Below the pieces are notes generated by a model that saw nothing but the letters and a program-made list of their open reading frames with translations, did not search any database and had not been told where the DNA came from. From Candidatus Pelethomonas intestinigallinarum (GTDB taxonomy: Bacteria; Bacillota; Clostridia; Oscillospirales; Oscillospiraceae), in NCBI GenBank assembly GCA_018712665.1, contig DVGP01000182.1, positions 1 to 5,556 of the forward strand: a DNA stretch of 5,556 bases, given 5' to 3'. This document shows positions 1 through 5,304 of this stretch, one piece after another (position 1 is the first letter of the stretch; each line of letters starts with the position of its first letter). Made by a program: the position numbers and the translations under genes.

Positions 1-1
1 A

Positions 2-778
2 CATGAGGAGCAGAGGATCTGGCTGATCCGGGCGCTGCTGGCGGAGGAGCCCCGGTACCGGCACGTACCGGTCCCGGAGGACGCGGGGGAACAGAGGGAC
101 CTGCTGCGGAGCCTGATGAATGTGCGCCCGCCCAGGCCTGTCAGCGGGGAGTTTCTCCAGATCCAGGACGCCTATCTGGGCGCGGAGCGGGACCGGCGGG
201 GCGTGGTGGACGGGGATCAGCTGCCCGCCGTCCCCGGAGACCCCCGGATCGCCCTGTGGCAGGGGGACATCACCACACTGCGGGTGGACGCCATCGTCAA
301 CGCCGCCAACAGCGCCCTCCTGGGGTGCTTCTATCCTCTCCACGGCTGCATCGACAACATCATTCACTCCCGCAGCGGCGTCCAGCTGCGGCTGGCCTGC
401 CACGACATCATGACGGCCCAGGGCCACGAGGAGCCCACCGGGGGCGCCAAGATCACGCCGGCCTTCAATCTGCCCTGCCGGTACGTGCTCCACACCGTGG
501 GGCCTATTATCACCGGGCGCGTCACCAGGCGGGACCGGGAGGCCCTGGCCTCCTGCTACCGGTCCTGTCTGGCGCTGGCGGCGGACCGGGGCTGTGAGAG
601 CATCGCTTTCTGCTGCATCTCCACGGGGGAATTCCACTTCCCCAACCGGGAGGCGGCGGAGGTCGCGGTGGAGACCGTGCGGGACTTCCTGAACGGGGCA
701 GGCAGGACCCTCCGGGTCATATTCGACGTGTTCAAGGACCGGGACCTGGAGATCTACCGGGAGCTTCTGGGGGAGTAA
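2..778 (+). CDS. Zinc-dependent-type macrodomain protein (protein-ADP-ribose hydrolase), 5' end cut by window edge
   Basis: The frame is open from base 2 to the TAA at 776-778. The 38 codons before the first in-frame ATG (116) read as family sequence (EEQRIWLIRALLAEEPRY), so the real start is just outside the window and ATG 116 is internal. The macrodomain core shows GDIT (266-277) and the ADP-ribose-binding VNAANS loop. It then has GCFYPLHGCIDN with Cys (326-328), His (341-343) and Cys (347-349), the zinc-ligand pattern of the zinc-dependent macrodomains. HTVGPII and the phosphate loop CISTGEFHFP follow. Family members reverse mono-ADP-ribosylation of proteins in the cytoplasm. They are often encoded beside a SirTM sirtuin and a GcvH-like lipoyl carrier, but none follows here and the upstream side is not visible. 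Family call is firm; substrate is inferred. Confidence 0.9.
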   Translation, partial: HEEQRIWLIRALLAEEPRYRHVPVPEDAGEQRDLLRSLMNVRPPRPVSGEFLQIQDAYLGAERDRRGVVDGDQLPAVPGDPRIALWQGDITTLRVDAIVNAANSALLGCFYPLHGCIDNIIHSRSGVQLRLACHDIMTAQGHEEPTGGAKITPAFNLPCRYVLHTVGPIITGRVTRRDREALASCYRSCLALAADRGCESIAFCCISTGEFHFPNREAAEVAVETVRDFLNGAGRTLRVIFDVFKDRDLEIYRELLGE

Positions 779-786
779 GCCGCTCC

Positions 787-804
787 CTGTAACAAAACTG
801 TAAC
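787..804 (+). promoter_or_regulatory. Pho-box-like tandem repeat upstream of the ABC-F leader promoter
   Basis: CTGTAAC occurs at 787-793 and again at 798-804, separated by AAAA, so the repeats are 11 bases (one helical turn) apart. This is the architecture of the PhoB-type Pho box (CTGTCAT, four A/T, CTGTCAY in E. coli). A degenerate third unit could start at 809 (CTTTTTC), which would end 11 bases before the -10 hexamer. The site may bind a PhoP/PhoB-like response regulator, or it may be chance. Confidence 0.35.
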
Positions 805-832
805 TGTACTTTTTCCCAGATGCTGCTATAAT
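804..832 (+). promoter_or_regulatory. Extended -10 promoter for the leader RNA and ABC-F operon
   Basis: TATAAT at 827-832 is a perfect -10 hexamer preceded by TGC (824-826), giving an extended -10. The -35 region is poor: CTGTAC at 804-809 with a 17-base spacer, or TGTACT at 805-810 with 16. Transcription should begin near 839-841, about 60 bases before the leader ORF. The weak -35 with repeats just upstream would suit an activator-dependent promoter. Confidence 0.65.
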
Positions 833-899
833 AAAGCATGCAGGCGGCGGATGCCGCCGCGGGGAGATCTTCCCCACATATACTGGAAAGGGTGAAAAA

Positions 900-914
900 A
901 TGATCATCAAGTAA
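900..914 (+). CDS. Four-residue leader peptide MIIK
   Basis: ATG ATC ATC AAG TAA follows a good ribosome binding site (GGAAAGGG, 885-892) by seven bases. It is the first start codon with such a site on the predicted transcript and lies directly upstream of the attenuator structures, as expected of a regulatory ORF whose translation is sensed. The peptide itself is unlikely to have a separate function. Very short leader ORFs are known upstream of ABC-F resistance genes. The stop codon sits six bases before TTTTCG (920-925), which can pair with the antiterminator arm, so a ribosome paused here would cover that element. Confidence 0.55.
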   Translation: MIIK

Positions 915-975
915 TTTGATTTTCGTGTGACAGGATAGGTCCGGAAGTCCGCCGCCGCGCGGGCTTGTTTCCTGC

Positions 976-1056
976 TGCCGAAAGTCAGAGATGCTTGGTG
1001 AGGAGCCGAAGCGTCCGCTTCGGCGCGCCCAAATTGCTCTCTGTCCGCTTTCGGCA
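976..1056 (+). promoter_or_regulatory. Antiterminator-type stem in ABC-F leader
   Basis: TGCCGAAAG (976-984) is the perfect complement of CTTTCGGCA (1048-1056). Inside it CAGAGA (986-991) pairs with TCTCTG (1038-1043). This encloses a perfect 8-bp hairpin, GCCGAAGC/GCTTCGGC, at 1005-1012 and 1017-1024 with loop GTCC. The outer stem uses bases 1048-1055, which are also needed for the 5' arm of the terminator at 1044-1054, so the two folds exclude each other. Confidence 0.6.
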
Positions 1057-1075
1057 TGTCCGGAGGCGGATTTTT
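1044..1075 (+). terminator. Intrinsic terminator (attenuator) in ABC-F leader
   Basis: TCCGCTTTCGG (1044-1054) pairs with CCGGAGGCGGA (1060-1070) to make an 11-bp stem with two G-U pairs and a five-base loop, CATGT. TTTTT follows directly at 1071-1075. It lies about 205 bases after the predicted transcription start and 174 bases before the ABC-F start, in the position of a conditional attenuator. The U-tract is short (TTTTTGCTGT), so leaky termination is plausible. Confidence 0.65.
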
Positions 1076-1096
1076 GCTGTGCAAAAGCATAGCAAA

Positions 1097-1129
1097 ATGG
1101 CCATGTGCCGCTTTCAGCGGCATGGCCAT
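1097..1129 (+). other. Strong hairpin downstream of the attenuator
   Basis: ATGGCCATGTGCCGC (1097-1111) pairs with GCGGCATGGCCAT (1117-1129) across a TTTCA loop. The result is a 13-bp stem with a two-base bulge. No U-tract follows, so it is not a simple terminator. It lies between the attenuator and the ABC-F start and may stabilise the mRNA or take part in alternative folding. Confidence 0.5.
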
Positions 1130-1138
1130 GGGATCAAA

Positions 1139-1167
1139 GCGCGTGGGCCGGGACGGCCCACATGCGC
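1139..1167 (+). other. GC-rich hairpin upstream of ABC-F start
   Basis: GCGC plus GTGGGCC (1139-1149) pairs with GGCCCAC and GCGC (1155-1161, 1164-1167), with loop GGGAC and a two-base AT bulge, giving an 11-bp stem. No U-tract follows. Together with the 1097-1129 hairpin it makes the 3' half of the leader highly structured. Confidence 0.5.
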
Positions 1168-1248
1168 ATGTCGTGTTCCGCCTCCTGTCCCCGGACGAGA
1201 CTAGACTGCTTTTGCCCGCGAACCGGGCGGAAGGGAGGACAGATCGAC

Positions 1249-2799
1249 ATGCTGCAAGTACGAGATTTGACATTGACCCATACCAGGGATCTGCGGACCC
1301 TGGCGGAGAAGTTTTCCTTTACCCTGAACGAGGGGGACAAGGCGGTGCTCATCGGGGAGGAGGGCAACGGCAAGTCCACCCTCCTCAAGTGGCTCTACGA
1401 CCCGGTCCTCATCGAGGGCTACTGCCAGTGGAGCGGCCAGATGGTGGGGGACCGGGCCGCCATGGGCTATCTGGCCCAGGAGCTGACGGCGGAGGAGCGG
1501 GGGATGTCCCTCTACCAGTTCTGCTGCGAGAGCCCCGCCTTTCTGGACCTGAGCCCCCGGGAGCTGGGGGAGGTGGCCCGGCAGCTGAGCTTCCCCGTGG
1601 AGGAGTATTTCAGCGACCGGCCGGTGGGCACCCTCTCCGGCGGGGAGGGGATCAAGCTCCAGCTCAGCCGCCTGCTCTTCGCCAGGCCCCGGGTCCTGCT
1701 CCTGGACGAGCCCTCCAGCGACCTGGACCTGGAGACCCTGCGGTGGCTGGAACAGTTCATCAACAGCTATCAAGGGATTTTGCTTTACATCTCCCACGAC
1801 GAGACGCTGATCGAGAATACCGCCAACCTGATCCTCCACATGGAGCACCCCCGGGAGGGGAAGCCGCCCCGGTGCACCGTCCACCGCTCCGGCTACCGGG
1901 ACTATGTCCGCCGCCGGGAGGGGGCCCTGGCCTATCAGACCCAGCAGGCCCGGAAGGAGCGGGAGGAGTACGAGGCGAAGATGGAGCGGTTCCGCCGCAT
2001 TCAGCAGGGCGTGGAGCACGACCAGAACGCGGTCTCCCGCCAGGACCCCCACTCCGGGCGGCTGCTGAAAAAGAAGATGCACGCGGTCCAGTCCCTGGGC
2101 CGGCGGTTTGAGCGGGAGGCGGCGGAGATGACGGCGTTGCCGGAGGTGGAGGAGGCGGTGTTCCTCCGCTTCTCCCCGGACATCGCCCTGCCCGCCGGGA
2201 AGACGGTGCTGGACCTGCGGCTGGACGAGCTGACGGCGGGAGACCGGGTCCTGGCCCGGGATCTGCGGCTCCACGTCTCCGGCGGGGAGAAGGTGGGCAT
2301 CCTGGGCCGGAACGGGGCGGGGAAGACCACCCTTTTGCGGCAGATCGCGGCACAGCTCCTGGAGCGCCGGGACCTGAAAGCCGCCTACATGTCCCAGGAC
2401 TACGCCGAGACCCTGCCTCTGGACCAGACGCCGGTGGACTACCTGGCCCCCAGCGGCCACCGGGACGATGTGACCCGGGCGAGGACCTTCCTGGGCAGCA
2501 TCCGCTTTGCCCGGGAGGAGATGTTCCACCCCATCCGTGCCCTCTCCGGGGGCCAGAAGGCCAAGCTGCTGCTGACGAGGATGATGCTGGAGGGCAGCGA
2601 CGTGCTGGTGCTGGACGAGCCCACCCGGAACTTCTCTCCCCTCTCCGGTCCCCGGGTCCGGGAGGTCCTGCGGAGCTACGGCGGCAGCATCATCGCCGTG
2701 TCCCACGACAGAAAGTTCCTGGTGGAGGTCTGTGACAAGCTGTATACCTTTACAGAAAGCGGATTGGTTCTGACGGAAAAGGAGGATGTGGCAATATGA
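1249..2799 (+). CDS. ABC-F family ATPase, probable ribosomal protection protein
   Basis: The product is 516 aa with two ABC ATPase domains and no membrane segments. Start ATG 1249 is chosen because AGGGAGGA (1232-1239) lies nine bases upstream; extending further would translate leader hairpins. Domain 1 has Walker A GEEGNGKST (36-44), signature LSGGE (129-133), Walker B LLLDEP (150-155) and SHD (182-184). A charged helical linker (about 220-305) has tip QNAVSRQDPHSGRLLKKK. Domain 2 has GRNGAGKTT (353-361), LSGGQ (432-436), LVLDEP (453-458) and SHD (485-487). ABC-F proteins bind the ribosomal E site; resistance members dislodge drugs from the peptidyl transferase centre or exit tunnel. After the second Walker B the usual DEPTNHLD is DEPTRNFSPLSGP. 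The attenuator leader supports a drug-inducible role. A housekeeping translation factor is the alternative, and drug class cannot be assigned. Confidence 0.9.
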   Translation: MLQVRDLTLTHTRDLRTLAEKFSFTLNEGDKAVLIGEEGNGKSTLLKWLYDPVLIEGYCQWSGQMVGDRAAMGYLAQELTAEERGMSLYQFCCESPAFLDLSPRELGEVARQLSFPVEEYFSDRPVGTLSGGEGIKLQLSRLLFARPRVLLLDEPSSDLDLETLRWLEQFINSYQGILLYISHDETLIENTANLILHMEHPREGKPPRCTVHRSGYRDYVRRREGALAYQTQQARKEREEYEAKMERFRRIQQGVEHDQNAVSRQDPHSGRLLKKKMHAVQSLGRRFEREAAEMTALPEVEEAVFLRFSPDIALPAGKTVLDLRLDELTAGDRVLARDLRLHVSGGEKVGILGRNGAGKTTLLRQIAAQLLERRDLKAAYMSQDYAETLPLDQTPVDYLAPSGHRDDVTRARTFLGSIRFAREEMFHPIRALSGGQKAKLLLTRMMLEGSDVLVLDEPTRNFSPLSGPRVREVLRSYGGSIIAVSHDRKFLVEVCDKLYTFTESGLVLTEKEDVAI

Positions 2800-3443
2800 A
2801 GAAAGCCGCTGTGATGCTCTATCCGCTGTTCTCCCTCCAGGAGATCAGCTGCCTGACGGAGCTGTTCCTGTTCCACGGCAAGGAGATCGTCACCTACGCC
2901 GCGGAGCGGGCACCGGTGAGAAGCGAGGACGGGTTCACGGTCCTGCCAGACCGTTCCTTCCAGGACTTCTGCCGGGAGGAGATCGACTGCCTGGTGCTGC
3001 CCGGTATCTGGGAGCCGCTTCCGGTGCTGCTGGACCGGCGGAACATCGCCTTTCTGGAGCAGTTCCGGGGAGATGACCAGTTGGTGATCGCCGCCATCAG
3101 CTCTGCGCCGATGCTCCTGGGAAAGGCGGGGCTTCTGGAGGGACGCCGGTTCTGCCACGGGGTGTTCGAGGAGTTTCTGGAGGAATTCCCGGTGGTGCCC
3201 CGGGAGGGGGTGGTCCGAGCAAAGCTGGTGGAGGACGGGAACCTGGTGACAGCCCATGGGGACGCCTTCCGGGAGTTCGCCGCCGCCACGGCCCGGAGGG
3301 TGGGGCTCGACTGCCCGGAGACGGTGTTTGACGGCGTGGCGGGAAAGACCTTCTCCGAGGAGGATTGCACCTTCCACCTGCCGCCGGAGGTTATGCCGGA
3401 GGCCAGGGCTTACTGGGAGAAATGCCTGCGGGAGATTCAGTAG
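2796..3443 (+). CDS. DJ-1/PfpI-family protein lacking the nucleophilic Cys
   Basis: The product is 215 aa and its ATG overlaps the ABC-F stop codon (ATGA, 2796-2799). GGAGG at 2781-2785 lies ten bases upstream, so translation is coupled and the two genes form an operon. It shows the DJ-1/PfpI flavodoxin-like pattern: MLYPLFSLQEISCL (7-20) with the conserved Glu at 16, a DCLVLPGIWEP strand and loop (64-74), then the elbow AAISSAPMLLGKAGLLEG (99-116) and VTAHGDAF (151-158). The elbow usually reads AIC and holds the reactive Cys. Here residue 102 is Ser, so classical Cys-based deglycase or protease chemistry is not expected. It could be a binding, chaperone-like or Ser-using variant. No function is known from the sequence. 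It ends just before a strong terminator. Confidence 0.85.
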   Translation: MKKAAVMLYPLFSLQEISCLTELFLFHGKEIVTYAAERAPVRSEDGFTVLPDRSFQDFCREEIDCLVLPGIWEPLPVLLDRRNIAFLEQFRGDDQLVIAAISSAPMLLGKAGLLEGRRFCHGVFEEFLEEFPVVPREGVVRAKLVEDGNLVTAHGDAFREFAAATARRVGLDCPETVFDGVAGKTFSEEDCTFHLPPEVMPEARAYWEKCLREIQ

Positions 3444-3475
3444 AAGTTCGGTGCGTAGGTCAGCACCTGTAAAAC

Positions 3476-3516
3476 AAAGAGACCTCCGTATGACATAGTC
3501 ATACGGAGGTCTCTTT
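3476..3516. terminator. Bidirectional terminator with perfect 19-bp stem
   Basis: Bases 3476-3494 are perfectly complementary to 3498-3516, with a three-base loop ATA. The arms start AAAGAGACCTCC and end GGAGGTCTCTTT, giving U-rich tails both ways: CTCTTTCTC on the plus strand and CTCTTTGTTTTAC on the minus strand. It ends the ABC-F/DJ-1 operon from the left and the nucleotidyltransferase operon from the right. The right arm lies inside the nucleotidyltransferase gene and includes its stop codon. Confidence 0.9.
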
Positions 3517-4125
3517 CTCAATCATATTTTCTAAATATGAAATCCAGTCGGATAAGCTTTCCGCGCTGAAATCAACCAGGGCTTTCTTATAAAAGGTGAA
3601 TGCCCTTGGATGCTTCGTCTCCATCCATCGCAATGCTTTTTTAGGCCCCAGATAGGGGTGGTGTACCGCATCGCAGAATATCTCCAAGCTATCGGTCAGC
3701 ACCCAATGCCATCGAAACATACCCTCAACATCATCTCTCTTTACCCGTGCGAACATCTTTGCGCACCAGTCGATCTCCCCTCGAATCTCTGCGTCTGTTT
3801 TCTGCGGACGATTTTTCATATATGACAGAATGTGATCCTTGAGTGCCGCTCCCTTGCTTTCGGTATCCAAAACGATCTTTCCATCAAAAATTTGAATGAA
3901 ATCGTTGCAATCATAATTGCCGTCAAAATGTGATTCGGGATAGATGAATACGTCCAACGGAGTTCCGTCTACAAAAGCCGTGTCGTGAAACGTTCTGTTG
4001 CTGCGGGAAATGACCAGGGCATCAAAATCGCTGTTGAGATGATTGGTACCGTCAGCGTATGACCCATAAACGATGATGGAAATGGGATCGTAAAGTTGTT
4101 TTATGTATTCAATGATTTGATCCAT
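3499..4125 (-). CDS. MNT/KNTase-type nucleotidyltransferase domain protein
   Basis: The product is 208 aa from ATG 4125, chosen because GAGGGG (4140-4135) is nine bases upstream. An ATG three codons earlier (4134) abuts that site with no spacing; using it would give 211 aa. The polymerase-beta-like signature is complete: GSYADGT, then SDFD with both metal-binding Asp residues, and a third Asp in PLDVFIYP (residues 21-22, 33, 35 and 58 from this start). A helical C-terminal half (about 110-208) follows, similar in plan to substrate-binding halves of antibiotic nucleotidyltransferases. The expected chemistry is nucleotide transfer to a hydroxyl of a small molecule, protein or RNA; the substrate is unknown. 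It is clearly AT-richer than neighbours (24 of 60 bases G/C at 3781-3840), suggesting separate acquisition. The last codons, KETSV-stop, lie entirely in a terminator arm. Confidence 0.85.
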   Translation of the reverse strand: MDQIIEYIKQLYDPISIIVYGSYADGTNHLNSDFDALVISRSNRTFHDTAFVDGTPLDVFIYPESHFDGNYDCNDFIQIFDGKIVLDTESKGAALKDHILSYMKNRPQKTDAEIRGEIDWCAKMFARVKRDDVEGMFRWHWVLTDSLEIFCDAVHHPYLGPKKALRWMETKHPRAFTFYKKALVDFSAESLSDWISYLENMIEKETSV

Positions 4126-4134
4126 TGAGATCAT

Positions 4135-4140
4135 CCCCTC
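4135..4140 (-). promoter_or_regulatory. Ribosome binding site deciding the nucleotidyltransferase start
   Basis: GAGGGG reads from 4140 to 4135. It touches the ATG at 4134 directly but is nine bases from the ATG at 4125, so the latter is the better start. It lies in the 30-base gap after the upstream GNAT-fusion gene. Confidence 0.55.
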
Positions 4141-4155
4141 GCTTTCGCAATAAAG

Positions 4156-5247
4156 TCAGTTTCTGGAAGCCCTGTCCCGGTCCAGGACCATCTCCAGCTC
4201 CGTGATCTCCGCGCCGTACAGCTGATCTGTCCGCCGCCGGCCGGTGAGGCGGAAGCCCATGTGCTCATAGAAGCCGATGGCCTGCCGGTTGCCCTCCAGA
4301 ACCAGAAGCCCCACCTGGGGGTGGGGGAGGAGGAAGAGGCATTCGTCCAGCAGCCGCTCTCCCAGGCCGTAGCCCTGGTACTCCTTCAGGACGTACAGGG
4401 CGCAGAGCTCCGACGCGCCGGGGAGGGTGATAAACTCCCGGGCCTCCTTGGCGTAGCAGGCGAAGCCCACCACCTTGTCCCCATTCGCCTGGTCCAGTGC
4501 CACCAGGGTGCTCTCCGGGTACCGCTTCGCCAGCTCCCGGCAGCGGTCCAGGCTCAGGCTGTCCAGGATCCGGTCGTCCATGAGGCCCCGATAGGTCTCC
4601 TGCCAGGACTGGTAGTGGACATAGCCCTTGCCGTCCTGATGCGCCGGGGACATTTTGCGGATCTTGAACCGGGCGGCGGGGACCAGCTCCCACATGTCCC
4701 GGATGGGGAAGACCGCCTCCGCGTCCCGGCGGGAGGGGAAGACCCGGGGCGGTGGAGGCAGGACCTTCGTTTCCTCCAGTTCCAGCTTCAGCGCGGCGAT
4801 GATCTCCGCCCGGCCGGCCGGGTCCTCCGGCAGAGAGGACCAGGGACCGCCGGGGAGGAGGTCAGACCGCCACGCCGGGTCCGTCAGCGCCCGGAGCAGA
4901 AAGGCGGTGAAGCTGGGGGCCACGACCCTGGGGGACAGGTCCGGGGCCAGATGGCATACCGGGGAGTCCCGCTCGTATTCCTCCGTTGAGGCGAACCAGC
5001 CGCCCCGGCCGTCCCGGGCGAACACCCGCAGGATGGGCACGGCGTAGAAGGGGAGGAGGACGGCCTCCTCCAGCATCTCCACCCCGGCCAGACGGGCCAG
5101 ACCGTCCAGGAGGGGAGCGGTGTTTTTGTCCCGTCGCTCCACCTGGGCCTCCGCCCCGGTCCAGACCACCTGGCAGGGCTCTCCCTCAAAGATGAACCCC
5201 ACCGCGCCGTCCGCGCCTTTGCTGTCGATGTATACCGTCTCGCCCAT
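4156..5247 (-). CDS. SUKH-like domain fused to a GNAT N-acetyltransferase
   Basis: The product is 363 aa. ATG 5247 is chosen because AGGAGG (5261-5256) is eight bases upstream. A longer frame from TTG 5304 would overlap the -35 box and begin before the transcript. The C-terminal part (about 192-357) is a GNAT domain: SWQETYRGLMDD (214-225), ELCALYVLKEYQGYGLGERLLDE with acetyl-CoA loop QGYGLG (291-296), and NRQAIGFYEHMGF (320-332). The N-terminal part (about 1-125) resembles SMI1/KNR4 (SUKH) folds: LPFYAVPILRVFARDGRGGWF, then CHLAPDLSPRVVAPSFTAFL. A proline-rich linker (163-167) follows. GNAT enzymes acetylate amines of small molecules, peptides or proteins; the target is unknown. SUKH domains are often immunity or protein-binding modules, so the N-terminus may recruit a partner. 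GNAT call firm; SUKH call tentative. Confidence 0.85.
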   Translation of the reverse strand: MGETVYIDSKGADGAVGFIFEGEPCQVVWTGAEAQVERRDKNTAPLLDGLARLAGVEMLEEAVLLPFYAVPILRVFARDGRGGWFASTEEYERDSPVCHLAPDLSPRVVAPSFTAFLLRALTDPAWRSDLLPGGPWSSLPEDPAGRAEIIAALKLELEETKVLPPPPRVFPSRRDAEAVFPIRDMWELVPAARFKIRKMSPAHQDGKGYVHYQSWQETYRGLMDDRILDSLSLDRCRELAKRYPESTLVALDQANGDKVVGFACYAKEAREFITLPGASELCALYVLKEYQGYGLGERLLDECLFLLPHPQVGLLVLEGNRQAIGFYEHMGFRLTGRRRTDQLYGAEITELEMVLDRDRASRN

Positions 5248-5255
5248 GTCCGCCG

Positions 5256-5261
5256 CCTCCT
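5256..5261 (-). promoter_or_regulatory. Ribosome binding site deciding the GNAT-fusion start
   Basis: AGGAGG reads from 5261 to 5256 with eight bases to ATG 5247. This is near-consensus and fixes the start of the GNAT-fusion protein. Confidence 0.8.
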
Positions 5262-5275
5262 GACCGTTTTTCCTC

Positions 5276-5304
5276 AGTGTACCACCGCGCCGTGGGGCCG
5301 TCAA
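5276..5304 (-). promoter_or_regulatory. Sigma-A-type promoter for the GNAT-fusion gene
   Basis: On the minus strand TTGACG (5304-5299) is followed, after exactly 17 bases, by TACACT (5281-5276). This is close to the TTGACA-17-TATAAT consensus. Transcription would start near 5269, leaving a leader of about 22 bases with the ribosome binding site at 5261-5256. The spacer holds CCAC/GTGG half-sites around GGCGCG, which may or may not be an operator. The nucleotidyltransferase gene downstream probably shares this promoter, since no separate one is seen in the 30-base gap. Confidence 0.75.

Larger units (their letters stand above)
839..1248 (+). promoter_or_regulatory. Structured 5' leader of the ABC-F operon (probable ribosome-mediated attenuator)
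   Basis: This leader of roughly 410 bases fills the gene-free stretch. In order it has: a hairpin GGCGGC/GCCGCC (843-858); a hairpin GGGGA/TCCCC (861-875); a ribosome binding site and four-codon ORF (885-914); a hairpin AAGTCCGC/GCGGGCTT (945-966, one G-U pair); a long antiterminator-type stem (976-1056); an overlapping intrinsic terminator (1044-1075); and two more strong hairpins (1097-1129, 1139-1167). This matches leaders of inducible ABC-F, Erm and Tet ribosome-protection genes, where drug-stalled ribosomes on a short ORF switch the RNA from terminator to antiterminator. The inducer cannot be read from sequence. Confidence 0.65.

Noticed and set aside
771..787. GGGAG/CTCCC inverted repeat over the macrodomain stop codon
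   Set aside because: The stem is only five base pairs with a seven-base loop and no U-tract follows, so it is not supported as a terminator.
945..970. AAGTCCGC/GCGGGCTT hairpin followed by GTTT, as a first terminator
   Set aside because: The stem is good but the T-run is broken and short. It is better treated as part of the leader fold.
1105..1248. 48-codon N-terminal extension of the ABC-F frame
   Set aside because: It translates leader hairpins, has no family resemblance, and the ribosome binding site at 1232-1239 clearly serves ATG 1249.
1201..2706. Long minus-strand open frame opposite the ABC-F gene
   Set aside because: It is rich in Gly, Pro, Leu and Gln with no motifs. This is the usual antisense shadow of a GC-rich gene.
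5248..5304. Upstream TTG start for the GNAT-fusion protein
   Set aside because: The TTG is part of the -35 hexamer, so it would not be on the transcript; ATG 5247 has the proper ribosome binding site.
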